Source: Actinomycetes bacterium (GTDB taxonomy: Bacteria > Actinomycetota > Actinomycetes > Mycobacteriales > Pseudonocardiaceae). Taken from it: a stretch of DNA of 37,920 nt. Under the pieces are notes generated by a model that was not told the origin of the DNA, searched no databases, and saw only the letters and a list, made by a program, of their open reading frames with translations. Both the position numbers and the translations under genes were made by a program. Numbering within the stretch: position 1 is the stretch's first letter; each line of letters opens with the position of its first letter. Location: contig JAJYTH010000025.1 in NCBI GenBank assembly GCA_021793175.1, forward strand, positions 1 to 37,920, read 5' to 3'. This document shows positions 8,225-16,402 of the stretch, in pieces.

Positions 8225-8281
8225 GTGTTGTTGCGGGTCCAACTATACAGGCCCCGAAATGCCGGTTGCACAGGGGGTCTC

Positions 8282-8878
8282 CTAGCGGTCCGAGCGCAGC
8301 GTCGCCGGGTCGAACGTGTCGAGGTCGTAGTCGTCGTAATCGTCGTGGTCGCCGCCGTAATCGCCGCCGTGGCCGTCGGCTTCGCCTCGCGAACCGCCGG
8401 CCACGCTGTCACGCCCCGGCTGCGTGCCACCGCCCGTACGCCGTTCGGTCTCCCGCAGACGTTCCGCCCGGCGCCGTTGGAACTCCTCCACCGTGATGCC
8501 CGTGTCGGCCTCCGGGTCGCGGGCGGGGGCGGGCATGCCGGACAGCCGCTCGATGAGGTATGTCATGTCCTCACCGAGCTGCAACGCCACCATGTTGTAG
8601 CTTGCCTGCGCGGCCTCCTGCATGGCCACCTGCGCCACTTCGACGATGAGTGAACCGAGCCGCTCGGGTCCCCAGTTCACCGCCGCCGGCGCGAGCCACA
8701 GCCGGAGCAGCTTGCCCCGCGCGTCCACCGTCAACTCGATGGTGCCGTCGACGTCGTGGGCGGTTCCCGTGGCCTTGGCCATGAGCGCGTCCACGGACGA
8801 CAACGCGTCCCGCCGCGCCCGCGCCTGCGCGATCAGGTCCTTGGTGCTCCCGCCACCGACGGGCACCTGCTCGATCAC
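8282..8878 (-). CDS. YbaB/EbfC-like protein (first of a tandem pair), acidic C-terminal tail
   Basis: Predicted 198-residue protein with a YbaB/EbfC-type core in residues about 10-110 (LIAQARARRDALSSVDALMAK, then GTIELTVDARGKLLRLWLAP). The tail is very rich in Gly, Asp and Tyr (HGGDYGGDHDDYDDYD). Start is GTG 8878 with GGAGAAGC before it, 9 bases after the stop of the upstream YbaB-like gene, so the two are probably one transcript. In actinobacteria such YbaB-like proteins occur next to WXG100-type genes. Their role there is not established; a nucleoid or chaperone-like function is only a possibility. Confidence 0.75.
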   Translation of the reverse strand: MIEQVPVGGGSTKDLIAQARARRDALSSVDALMAKATGTAHDVDGTIELTVDARGKLLRLWLAPAAVNWGPERLGSLIVEVAQVAMQEAAQASYNMVALQLGEDMTYLIERLSGMPAPARDPEADTGITVEEFQRRRAERLRETERRTGGGTQPGRDSVAGGSRGEADGHGGDYGGDHDDYDDYDLDTFDPATLRSDR

Positions 8879-8887
8879 CGCTTCTCC

Positions 8888-9280
8888 TCACCGTCTCCCG
8901 AACACGGGCGAACCCGAGTCGTCGTCCTCGTCCTCGGGCAACGGCTCGTATCCCAACGAGGCCAACGTGGCGTCGCCCTCCGGTCCCAGCACGGGCGACA
9001 ACGCCCGATACATCCGGTCGCTCGCCCGCCGGGTCGCCGTGTGCGCCAACGCCATGATCTGCTGGGCGAGCGAGTCGGTCCCGGACCGCAGGGCCGCGTG
9101 CGTCAACCGGACCTCGGTGAGCAGACCGCCGGGTGCCACCTCCACCCGGATCGCGCCGTCACCCGACTCCGCCTTCCCACCGACACTTCCCACGCGGGAG
9201 AACTGTTCGGCGGCGCGCTCCGAGGTCCGCCGCACCTGTTCGTCGATCCGATTCGCTTCCCGCTCAACGTCTATCTCCAC
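8888..9280 (-). CDS. YbaB/EbfC-like protein (second of a tandem pair)
   Basis: Predicted 130-residue protein starting at GTG 9280. The N-terminal helix is charged (VEREANRIDEQVRRTSERAAEQF). The beta segment DGAIRVEVAPGGLLTEVRL and helix LAQQIMALAHTATRRASDRMYRAL match the YbaB/EbfC pattern seen also in the next gene. The C-terminus is acidic (EPLPEDEDDDSG). It follows the NlpC/P60 gene by 54 bp and is 9 bp from the downstream partner. No strong ribosome site is visible, suggesting coupling to the upstream gene. Confidence 0.75.
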   Translation of the reverse strand: MEIDVEREANRIDEQVRRTSERAAEQFSRVGSVGGKAESGDGAIRVEVAPGGLLTEVRLTHAALRSGTDSLAQQIMALAHTATRRASDRMYRALSPVLGPEGDATLASLGYEPLPEDEDDDSGSPVFGRR

Positions 9281-9334
9281 CGAACCCCCGTCGAAATTCC
9301 CACCCCGACCACGTCACCCACCGTCACCGGCACT

Positions 9335-10456
9335 TTATCCGGTCGGTCGATAGAACCCGATGAACTGCTGCCCCGCGTTGGTGGTGCGGATCGGGTTGAT
9401 ACTCACCGGATCCCCCGCCTCGATCATGAGGCCGTCACCGACCACCATCGCGACGTGCCCCGACCACACCACGAGATCCCCGGGAAGCAGTTGGTCCTGC
9501 GACGGCACCTCCGCTCCCACGGTCTGTTCCTGAGCCAACCTCGGGATCTCCAGCCCCGCCTCGCCGTACGACGTCATGGTGAGCCCGCTGCAGTCCAGTC
9601 CCACACCACGCGACGTGCCACCCCACACGTACGGAACGCCGAGCTGCGAGATCGCGGCACGCACGGCCTTGGCGGCCGTCTCGTTGGGGGCCTCCACCGT
9701 CGAACCGTTCGGCAGGTTGATCTTGACGCCGGTGCCGGGCTGCGGCGGAATGGCGACGGGCAGGCGTGGCTTGGTCACGGCACCGCCACCGCCGCCGATG
9801 GCACCACCCGCGGCGGCGCCGCCACCACCGCCGCCACCGCCGGTGGCGCCCTGCGAGTTGAACGACGAGGCGACCTCGGTGCTCGCACTGCTGGCACTGG
9901 TGGTCCCGCTGTCCGAACCGAGCTTGCCCGCGATATCGGTGAGCGCGGACAAGGTGCGGTCGCTGATGTCGGCGGACTGCCCGGTGAGCTCGGCGATCTT
10001 CTTCTGTAGTCCCACCATGAGCTCACGCACCGCGGCCTGGCCCCCCGTGGGAACGGGCGGCGTCTGCCGGGCCGCCGCGACGGCCTTCATGGTCGTGCTG
10101 ATCTCACGGATGATCTCCTCACGCACCCGGTCGTTCTCGACCTGGCCCACCTTGAGGGCTTCCGCGGCCTCGGCCACCGCTTTCTCGATCTCGACACTCT
10201 CGTCGAGTAGCTCCTGCACTTCCCGCTCGAGTGCCTGCGCGGTGCCGACGGCGTTGTCCGTGGCATTACCCGACGACCTCTCCGACAGCAGGACCCGCTG
10301 CGACTCCGCCGTTCCGCGCACACCGTCCAGGGACGTCCGCAACGCGGACTGCCCACTCACCGCCGAGTCGATCGCCGCGTCGTCGGTGCGCATGCGGCGC
10401 GCGAACTGATCGGGCAGACCCAGTGCCGCTCTCGTGACTTCCGCGGTCTCCGTCAT
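9335..10456 (-). CDS. NlpC/P60 cell-wall hydrolase with helical N-terminal region
   Basis: Predicted 373 residues. Residues 1-200 are largely helical and coiled-coil-like, without a signal peptide. Residues 203-227 form a Gly-rich linker. Residues about 260-373 are an NlpC/P60 domain with Cys289 (GLDCSGL), His334 (SGHVAMVV) and a third polar residue probably near Glu346. These enzymes cleave peptidoglycan stem peptides. Its ATG overlaps the stop of the upstream WXG/EspC-like gene (ATGA), so translation is coupled. Lack of a signal peptide plus this partner suggests export by an ESX/type VII system, which is inference. No ESX core genes are in the window. Confidence 0.87.
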   Translation of the reverse strand: MTETAEVTRAALGLPDQFARRMRTDDAAIDSAVSGQSALRTSLDGVRGTAESQRVLLSERSSGNATDNAVGTAQALEREVQELLDESVEIEKAVAEAAEALKVGQVENDRVREEIIREISTTMKAVAAARQTPPVPTGGQAAVRELMVGLQKKIAELTGQSADISDRTLSALTDIAGKLGSDSGTTSASSASTEVASSFNSQGATGGGGGGGGAAAGGAIGGGGGAVTKPRLPVAIPPQPGTGVKINLPNGSTVEAPNETAAKAVRAAISQLGVPYVWGGTSRGVGLDCSGLTMTSYGEAGLEIPRLAQEQTVGAEVPSQDQLLPGDLVVWSGHVAMVVGDGLMIEAGDPVSINPIRTTNAGQQFIGFYRPTG

Positions 10457-10794
10457 CCCAGTTCCTTGCCCAGGCGCTCGATGGTGGCCTGCTGTTCCGC
10501 TTCGACGACCTCGTAGTTCGTACTGGTGCGACGCGCGGCGTCAGCCATGCTCTGCCAGTTGCCACCCAAGCGGCTCAACCGTTCCTGGATGCCGCGCATG
10601 CGAGCGGCGTACGCGCCGGACAACCCCGACTCGGAACCCAGCACCGAGAAACCGTCACCCGACAGTTCGACATGCGGTGCGACGTGCCGGTCGGCCGCTT
10701 GCCGAACGTCGTCCCCCGTCGGGTCGATACTGCGCGCATAGTGGTCGTAGGCGCCTTCCTCGACCCGGAAACCCGCGTGTGGTGTGCCGTCCAC
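10453..10794 (-). CDS. WXG100/EspC-like type VII secretion-associated protein
   Basis: Predicted 113-residue helical protein. The GTG at 10794 is chosen because AAGGAGG lies just upstream. The frame extends to 10848 but that part is unlike the family. A Trp in the turn between two predicted helices (GGNWQS, W80) and a C-terminal YEVVE at residues 94-98 match the WXG-like turn and the YxxxD/E secretion signal of type VII substrates. The gene overlaps the NlpC/P60 gene by four bases. A direct binding partnership with the hydrolase is plausible but not shown by sequence alone. Confidence 0.75.
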   Translation of the reverse strand: MDGTPHAGFRVEEGAYDHYARSIDPTGDDVRQAADRHVAPHVELSGDGFSVLGSESGLSGAYAARMRGIQERLSRLGGNWQSMADAARRTSTNYEVVEAEQQATIERLGKELG

Positions 10795-10848
10795 GTCACC
10801 CTCCTTCGTAGGAGTGCGACGTGATCGGCTCCCGCGCGGTTCCCCCAC

Positions 10849-10891
10849 ACGTGCACTCCGGGCGCAACACTAGAACACCCGGAGTGCACGT
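10849..10891 (-). terminator. strong hairpin after the DsbA-like gene
   Basis: A perfect 14-bp inverted repeat (ACGTGCACTCCGGG at 10849-10862, CCCGGAGTGCACGT at 10878-10891) with a 15-base loop lies between the end of the DsbA-like gene and the start of the WXG-like gene. There is no T-run, as is common for actinobacterial terminators. It separates the two transcription units. Confidence 0.7.
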
Positions 10892-10913
10892 AAGACGGGA
10901 ATCGGCGACTCGA

Positions 10914-11723
10914 CTACCGCGACACGGCCTTGTCGAGCCAACCGGGGTCGCCCAGGTCCACGAGCTCGCCGTTCGCGACCACCGTGGGCGTGCCGAATCC
11001 CTTCTCCCCCGTACCGAAATCACGGTGCAGGCTGGTGTCCTCGGTGACCCGCTTCATCTCCTGTTCGAGCAGGTCGTTGTACTTGCCGTTACGCACACCC
11101 TCCTCGAAGGCCTCGCTGGTGATACCCAGATCACGGCCGAGCTGGATCAGCTGCTCCTTGTCGTAGGCGCGCTTGCCCTCCTCGGGCTGGTTGGCGAACA
11201 GGCTGTCGTGGAACTCGGAGAACTTGCCCTCGTCGGCCGCGAGCAGTGCCGCGTTGGCCGAGTCCAGCGAGTAACCGGGCGGGCTGGACTGCTTCACCAA
11301 CATCGGCAACATGTGCTGCCGCACCGTCAACTGTCCCTGCTCGACCTTCTCCCTGATCTGTTCCCCGTACTGCTGGTCGAACGTCGCGCACGCGGGGCAC
11401 AGGAAGTCGGCGTAGACGTCGATGGTGGCGGGAGCGTCCTCTTCACCGAGCACCACCACGGCTCCGTCCCTGCGTTCGGGGAAGTCGGCCTGCACCGACT
11501 CGGTGGGGATCGTCTCCCCTTCGGTGGCGTTCTTGGACGCGTTGGTCCAGATGAGGCCACCGACGACGACCGCCAGCACCACTACCACCACGCCGACGAT
11601 CACGGCGATGCGTTTGGCGTCGCCACCGCCTCCCCGCGCCTTGGCAACCGCCTTGGCCCCCTCAGTCTTCGCCGCCAACTGTTGCCGGCGCCGTTTCTTC
11701 GCCGTCCGTTCCGCTCCGCCCAC
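10914..11723 (-). CDS. membrane-anchored DsbA-family thiol-disulfide oxidoreductase
   Basis: Predicted 269-residue protein. The N-terminus is basic (AKKRRRQQLAAK), followed by one transmembrane helix at about residues 38-60. The thioredoxin-like domain lies outside the membrane, with the active site FLCPAC (Cys109, Cys112) and a cis-Pro loop GFGTPTVV near the end. It resembles actinobacterial DsbA-like proteins that make disulfides in exported proteins. It starts at GTG 11723 and overlaps the MauE-like gene by about 60 bases, so the two are likely co-translated. A MauE/DoxX-like neighbour is a common redox partner. Confidence 0.9.
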   Translation of the reverse strand: MGGAERTAKKRRRQQLAAKTEGAKAVAKARGGGGDAKRIAVIVGVVVVVLAVVVGGLIWTNASKNATEGETIPTESVQADFPERRDGAVVVLGEEDAPATIDVYADFLCPACATFDQQYGEQIREKVEQGQLTVRQHMLPMLVKQSSPPGYSLDSANAALLAADEGKFSEFHDSLFANQPEEGKRAYDKEQLIQLGRDLGITSEAFEEGVRNGKYNDLLEQEMKRVTEDTSLHRDFGTGEKGFGTPTVVANGELVDLGDPGWLDKAVSR

Positions 11724-12246
11724 TGGCGTCCTTTCTCGTGTTGTCGTTCCCTTCGGTGGCCTCGGTCTCCGTACGACCGCGCCGCAGCCACCTGTCCACC
11801 GAAAGCGGTGTGCTCGGCCTGACGGCCAGCCACACCGCCAACGCCAGGAACCCGATGTCCGTCGCGATTTCCTCCGGGTAGGCCGTCTGTCCCGGCTCCA
11901 CCTGCCCTCCGCCGCCGAAGCAGCCGCAGTCGATCGTCAGTCCCCGTGCCCACGACTGCGCCACCGCGGCGATGAACGCCACCAGCACCGCCGCCGACAC
12001 CACGGCCGTGACCCGGGTAGCCGCACCGAACAGCACCAGCAGCCCCAACACGATCTCGACCAACGGCAGCGCGGTGGCCACGATGCCGATCAGCCCTGTG
12101 GGCAAGATCTCGTAGGCCTGTACCGCCAGGTAGGTCTGGCCCGGATCCGCGAGCTTGATGCCGCCCGAAATCAGCCAGACAGCGGCCAGTCCCAGCCTGG
12201 CCAGCAGCCCGATGCCGTCGAGTAGCAGTCCACGTGAGGGGAGCAC
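11662..12246 (-). CDS. MauE/DoxX-like membrane protein
   Basis: Predicted membrane protein with four hydrophobic helices (LLARLGLAAVWLISGGIKLAD, then ALPLVEIVLGLLVLFGAATRVT, AVVSAAVLVAFIAAVAQ, and IGFLALAVWLAV). The CGCFGGGG motif near the middle is typical of MauE-type proteins that supply redox equivalents to DsbA or methylamine dehydrogenase-like partners. The start is uncertain: GTG 12246 leaves about 50 bases to the divergent lipoprotein gene, while ATG 12282 is also in frame. The C-terminal tail is polar and overlaps the DsbA-like gene. Confidence 0.8.
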   Translation of the reverse strand: MLPSRGLLLDGIGLLARLGLAAVWLISGGIKLADPGQTYLAVQAYEILPTGLIGIVATALPLVEIVLGLLVLFGAATRVTAVVSAAVLVAFIAAVAQSWARGLTIDCGCFGGGGQVEPGQTAYPEEIATDIGFLALAVWLAVRPSTPLSVDRWLRRGRTETEATEGNDNTRKDASGRSGTDGEETAPATVGGED

Positions 12247-12296
12247 AGCCTCTAGGCTAGCCAGCGCAGCTGTGAAAACCATGAGGGGCAATGTCG

Positions 12297-13127
12297 ATGC
12301 GACGGCTGAGATGCCTGGTCAACATGGTTGCGGTGGGTGTTCTGCTCGCCGCGTGCTCGGCTCCCGAGGCCGCACCCGACTCCATTGTCACCCGGATAAG
12401 TGACACCGGGTCGGTGACGATCGGCATCGGGGTCGACCAGCCGGGGTTGGCCGAGCGAACGGTGGACAGGCACATCGTCGGGTTCGACGCCGACGTCGCA
12501 CGGTTCGTCGCGGCCGAGCTCGGTGTGGCCGAGGAGGACATCACGTGGAAGGAGACGCTGCCCTCTGAACGCGAGGAAGCGCTCGCCTCGGGCAACGTCG
12601 ACCTGGTGGTGGCCGCCTACTCCATCACCGAGCCCAGACAACGCGAGGTGTCCTTCGCCGGGCCGTACTTGGAGACCGGGCAGGACCTGCTCGTACGCCG
12701 CACCTCCACCCACCTCACCGACCCCGAATCGCTGGCGGGGAACACACTGTGTGCGCCCACGGGCTCGACCTCCGCCGCGCGCGTCAAGAAACGGTTCGCG
12801 GACACGGTGACGCTGGTGGAATACCCCCGCATATCCGAATGCGTCACCGCGCTCCTCGCCCGCCGGGTCGACGCCGCGATCGCCGATGACACGATCCTCG
12901 CCGGATACGTCGCCGAGAACCCTGAGCTGTTGCGGCTGGTCGGAAAGCGGTGGTCCACCGAGTACTACGGCGTCGGACTGCCGAAGGGCGACCACGACGG
13001 GCGAACCGCCGTCGACGACGCCTTACGCGCGATGATCGACTCCGGTTCGTGGAGAGCGTCGTTGGAGCGGCACCTGGCGCCGTCCGGAATCGAGATGGCC
13101 GATCCGCCGGAGGTCGGCGAGCTGTGA
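12297..13127 (+). CDS. extracellular solute-binding lipoprotein (amino-acid ABC transporter type)
   Basis: Predicted 276-residue lipoprotein of the family 3 (glutamate/glutamine) binding proteins. The lipobox LLAAC puts the lipidated Cys at residue 20. The fold motifs are present: GFDADVARFVAAELG, VDLVVAAYSITEPRQREVSFAGPY, then a hinge near SLAGNTLCAPTGST and DAAIADDTILAGY. ATG 12297 is preferred over ATG 12291 because GAGGGG lies at a better distance. No permease or ATPase gene is adjacent. Its stop overlaps the GTG of the HrpB-like gene (GTGA), an arrangement that looks accidental rather than functional. Confidence 0.88.
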   Translation: MRRLRCLVNMVAVGVLLAACSAPEAAPDSIVTRISDTGSVTIGIGVDQPGLAERTVDRHIVGFDADVARFVAAELGVAEEDITWKETLPSEREEALASGNVDLVVAAYSITEPRQREVSFAGPYLETGQDLLVRRTSTHLTDPESLAGNTLCAPTGSTSAARVKKRFADTVTLVEYPRISECVTALLARRVDAAIADDTILAGYVAENPELLRLVGKRWSTEYYGVGLPKGDHDGRTAVDDALRAMIDSGSWRASLERHLAPSGIEMADPPEVGEL

Positions 13128-15380
13128 CCGGTCTGGACACCCTGGCGTTACCCGAACTCCCGGTGCGCGCCGTGCTCGACGACGTGAACACCGCGCTGCG
13201 GAAACAGGGCACGGCCGTACTGGAGGCCGAGGGCACCGTCGTGGTGGCCGAACCCCGCAGGCTCGCCGCACGAGCAGCCGCCTCACGCATGGCGGCGTTG
13301 CTCGGTGAACCGGTCGGCGAGACCGTCGGGTACTCGGTGCGAGGCGAACGCAGGGTCTCGTCCCGCACTCGGGTGGAAGTCGTCACCTCGGGGCTGCTCG
13401 TGCGCCGCCTGCAGAACGATCCCGAGCTGCGTCGCACCGCGGTGGTACTGCTCGACGAGTGCCATGAACGCCACCTCGACGCAGACCTGCTGCTGGCCCT
13501 GCTACTCGACGCCAGGGCCGGGTTGCGGGACGACCTGCGACTGCTCGCCACGTCGGCCACCGTGGCCTCCGACCGGCTGGCCGCGCTGCTCGGTGACGCG
13601 CCGGTCATCACCGCGGACGCCGCTTCACACCCCGTGGACATCGTGCACCGGCCGCCCGACCGCGGCGAGCACGTGGAGAAGTGCGTCGCGAGAACGATCC
13701 GAACAGCACTATCCGAACACGACGGCGATGTGCTCGTGTTCCTCCCCGGTGTCGCGGAGATCGCCCGGGTGACCGAACTGCTCGGCGGGATCGACGTCGA
13801 TGTCGTCGCGCTACACGGCCGCCTGCCCACACACCGTCAGGACGCCGCGCTCACGCCGGGGCCACGGCGGCGGGTCGTGCTGTCCACAGCGGTGGCCGAG
13901 TCGAGCCTGACGGTGCCCGGCGTGCGCGTGGTGGTGGACTCCGGGCTGGCCCGCGTTCCCCGGGTGGACCACCGGCGTGGCCTGCCCGGGCTCGCCACTG
14001 TGCGGGTGTCGAGGGCCGTGGCTGACCAACGCGCGGGACGAGCGGGACGCGAGGCACAGGGCACCGCGTACCGGTGCTGGCCCCGATCCGAACACGCGAG
14101 CCTGCCCGCCTACCCCGAACCGGAGATCCGCACCGCCGAACTCTCCCGCCTGACCCTAGAACTGGCGTGCTGGTCCACACCGGACGGTTCCGGACTGGCG
14201 TGGTGGGACACACCGCCCGAAGGAGCGTTGACAGCGGGCAGGAAACTGCTGCGCACATTGGGAGCCGTGGACGCCGACGGCCGTCCGACCGACCGCGGCT
14301 CGACGATGGCGGCCATGGGGCTGCACCCTCGCCTGGCTCGCGCACTGCTCGACGGCGCGGCCGAACTCGGTGCGCGCCCGGCCGCCGAAGTGGTGGCCGC
14401 GCTCGACGTCGCGTCGACACACCACACCGACCTCGACGCCGAACTGGCCCGCCTGCGCCGGGCGGACGACGCTGCGGCCCGGCGCTGGCGAAAGGAGGTC
14501 GACAGACTCGCGGCGCTCGTTTCCTACGACGGCCACGGCGGAAACGGCGCAGCCGACCGGCCGGACTCGGCGACCGTGGTGGCCCTGGCGTATCCCGAAC
14601 GGCTCGCCCGCCGCAGACGGAACACGTCCTCACCGGTGTATCTCCTCGCCAACGGCACGGCGGTGGAGGCACCGCCCGGCAGCGGCCTCGGTGACAGCGA
14701 CTGGCTGGCGGTGGCCGAAGCGACCCGCGAACCCGGGCGGGCACACGGCGTCGTCCGTCTCGCGGCGGTGGCGGACGAGGAGCTGGCCACGCACGCGGGC
14801 GCGGCCCTGTTGACCGAGGACGACGAGATCGCGTGGGTCGACGGGGACGTCGTGGCCCTGCACGTGCGACGGCTGGGTGCCATCACGCTGGCCGAACGTC
14901 CCCTGTCGGAACCCGACCCGGCCACCGTCCACCGGGCCGTGGTGGACGGATTGCGCCAGGAGGGGCTGCGTCTGCTTCCCTGGCCCACCGAGGCGGTGCG
15001 GCTGCGGCAGCGGCTGGCTTTTCTGCACCGGCACCTGGGCGACCCGTGGCCCGATGTCTCCGACGAGGCTCTCGTGGCACGGGCGGACGATTGGCTCGTT
15101 CCCGAATTGGCGCGCGTGCGCCGCCGTTCCGATTTCGCGAAGATCGACACGGTCGCGGCGTTGCGCGCGTTGTTGCCGTGACCCGAGGCCGCCCGGCTCG
15201 ACGAGCTCGCCCCCGACCGGCTGGAGGCCCCCTCGGGTTCTCGGGTGCGGGTGGACTATTCCGGTGACAAGCCGGTGCTCGCGGTGAAGTTGCAGGAGAC
15301 GTTCGGCTGGCGGGTCACGCCGCGCATCGCGGGTGGAACGGTCCCCGTGGTGCTGCATTTGTTGTCACCGGCGGGCAGGC
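13124..15380 (+). pseudogene. hrpB: HrpB-type ATP-dependent helicase, Walker A deleted, nonsense codon and lost 3' end
   Basis: DEAH-family helicase related to HrpB. From GTG 13124 the frame is open for 685 residues. Motifs II and III and the C-terminal helicase lobe are recognisable: VVAEPRRLAARAAA (motif Ia), LLDECHERHLD (DEAH box as DECH), TSATV, VLFLPGVAEIA-like segment, STAVAESSLTVPGV, and QRAGRAGR. The Walker A loop (normally GTGKTT-like) is missing: TAVLEAEG runs straight into TVVVAEPRRL, an in-frame loss of about 20 residues. At 15179-15181 a TGA stands where homologues have Trp (P-W-P-E-A-A-R-L), and the matching C-terminal sequence continues in the same frame (RLDELAPDRLEAPSGSRVRVDYSGDKP) until it runs into a tandem repeat at 15381. 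Without Walker A the protein cannot bind ATP normally. Confidence 0.82.
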
Positions 15381-15468
15381 CCGCAGCCTGCGTAGCCGTG
15401 TCCGCAGCCTGCGTAGCCGTGTCCGCAGCCTGCGTAGCCGTGTCCGCAGCCTGCGTAGCCGTGTCCGC
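15381..15468. repeat. four tandem copies of a 21-bp unit
   Basis: Four consecutive identical units of 21 bp (15381-15401, 15402-15422, 15423-15443, 15444-15464) plus four bases of a fifth. Each begins CCGCAGCCTGCGTAG. The unit length is a multiple of three, so it stays in frame: on the plus strand it continues the HrpB frame as a seven-residue repeat (CVAVSAA), on the minus strand it would read DTATQAA. It marks the point where HrpB homology ends. Confidence 0.95.
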
Positions 15469-15511
15469 GTCACACGACGCGAGACACGGCTCGCCACCCC
15501 GCTCCACTGGC

Positions 15512-16372
15512 TCAGTCCCGCGCACCGGAAGCGCCGGGCAACCACGCCCGAGCCCCGCCGTCGTCCGTTCCCGCCATGGACTCGGCACGTTCATGCAGCC
15601 CTTGTTCCACAGCCGCACGAATCTGGGCCTGGTTCTCCCGCACGGCGTGCGCGAAGAAGTCATCCATCCGCGGATCGGCGAGTACCTCCAGCAGAACACG
15701 AATGGTGGTGTCCACAAGGGAACGCAAGACGTCGTCATGGAACGGCAACCGCGACAACATGCCCGCCTGCGGATCGTTTTTCACCTTCTCCGTGACGATG
15801 TCCCGCAACAGTTCCTTGTGTTCTTCCAGCGAGCGCGCGATGTTGTGTGGGTAGCGTCCTGTTTCGAGCACTTTCGCGACTTCGTCGAGCACCGCGACGG
15901 TGATCGGCTGTTTGATGGCCGCCACGATCGGGCGCGAGAAGCGTTCCACCAACCGTTGTGTGGCCTTCTCCCCGAAGACTCGGTCGGTGGTGCGGGCGAG
16001 CCGGAACAGCAGCACCACGATTCGCAGCAACCGCAGGCCTCGCAACGCGGGGTGCGCGATGGGGATCATTCCCAGCACCTCGTACCAGTGCCGCAATGGG
16101 AACCGTTTGTCCCAACGCGCTGTGCGCCAACGCCACACGAACTCCACGGCGAAGACACCGCAGATGGCCGTGTCGATGGCGAACACGGTGCGTGCCGTAT
16201 CAGGTGAGACGTCGCCGAGGAGCACGTAGGTGAGCAGGGCGACCGAGAGCACCGCGAGCACGAGCATCACGATGTCCACGACCAGGCTGCCGGCGCTGCG
16301 GGTCTTCATGCGCGGCATTCTGCCCGAGTCGGTGTCAGTCGACGTGTCCCGCGGTGCTCTGAGAACGCTCAC
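15512..16372 (-). CDS. voltage-sensor-like ion transport domain protein without visible pore
   Basis: Predicted 286 residues. Four hydrophobic helices lie at about 29-52, 62-82, 88-106 and 109-127. The second carries EFVWRWRTARW. The fourth has Arg at residues 111, 114, 117, 124 and 127 (RGLRLLRIVVLLFRLAR), the S4 pattern of voltage sensors, preceded by a GMIPIA segment as in channel S3-S4 regions. No S5-S6 pair or selectivity-filter motif follows. Residues 130-286 are soluble and helical, with many charged residues. The start is uncertain: GTG 16372 is used, ATG 16318 (MPRMKTRSAG) is an alternative. Function unknown; proton or cation transport or voltage-regulated signalling are possibilities. 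Confidence 0.7.
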   Translation of the reverse strand: MSVLRAPRDTSTDTDSGRMPRMKTRSAGSLVVDIVMLVLAVLSVALLTYVLLGDVSPDTARTVFAIDTAICGVFAVEFVWRWRTARWDKRFPLRHWYEVLGMIPIAHPALRGLRLLRIVVLLFRLARTTDRVFGEKATQRLVERFSRPIVAAIKQPITVAVLDEVAKVLETGRYPHNIARSLEEHKELLRDIVTEKVKNDPQAGMLSRLPFHDDVLRSLVDTTIRVLLEVLADPRMDDFFAHAVRENQAQIRAAVEQGLHERAESMAGTDDGGARAWLPGASGARD

Positions 16373-16402
16373 ACGGCTGCCGCGGCCCTGCTGCCCGAAG
16401 CC

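Noticed and set aside
15381..15468. Possible CRISPR array
   Set aside because: The repeats are contiguous with no spacers, so it is a simple tandem repeat.
15256..15738. Minus-strand open frame carrying a DTATQAA heptad repeat
   Set aside because: It overlaps the end of the ion-channel-like gene in another frame and its non-repeat parts look non-coding; the repeat is explained by the 21-bp tandem DNA array.
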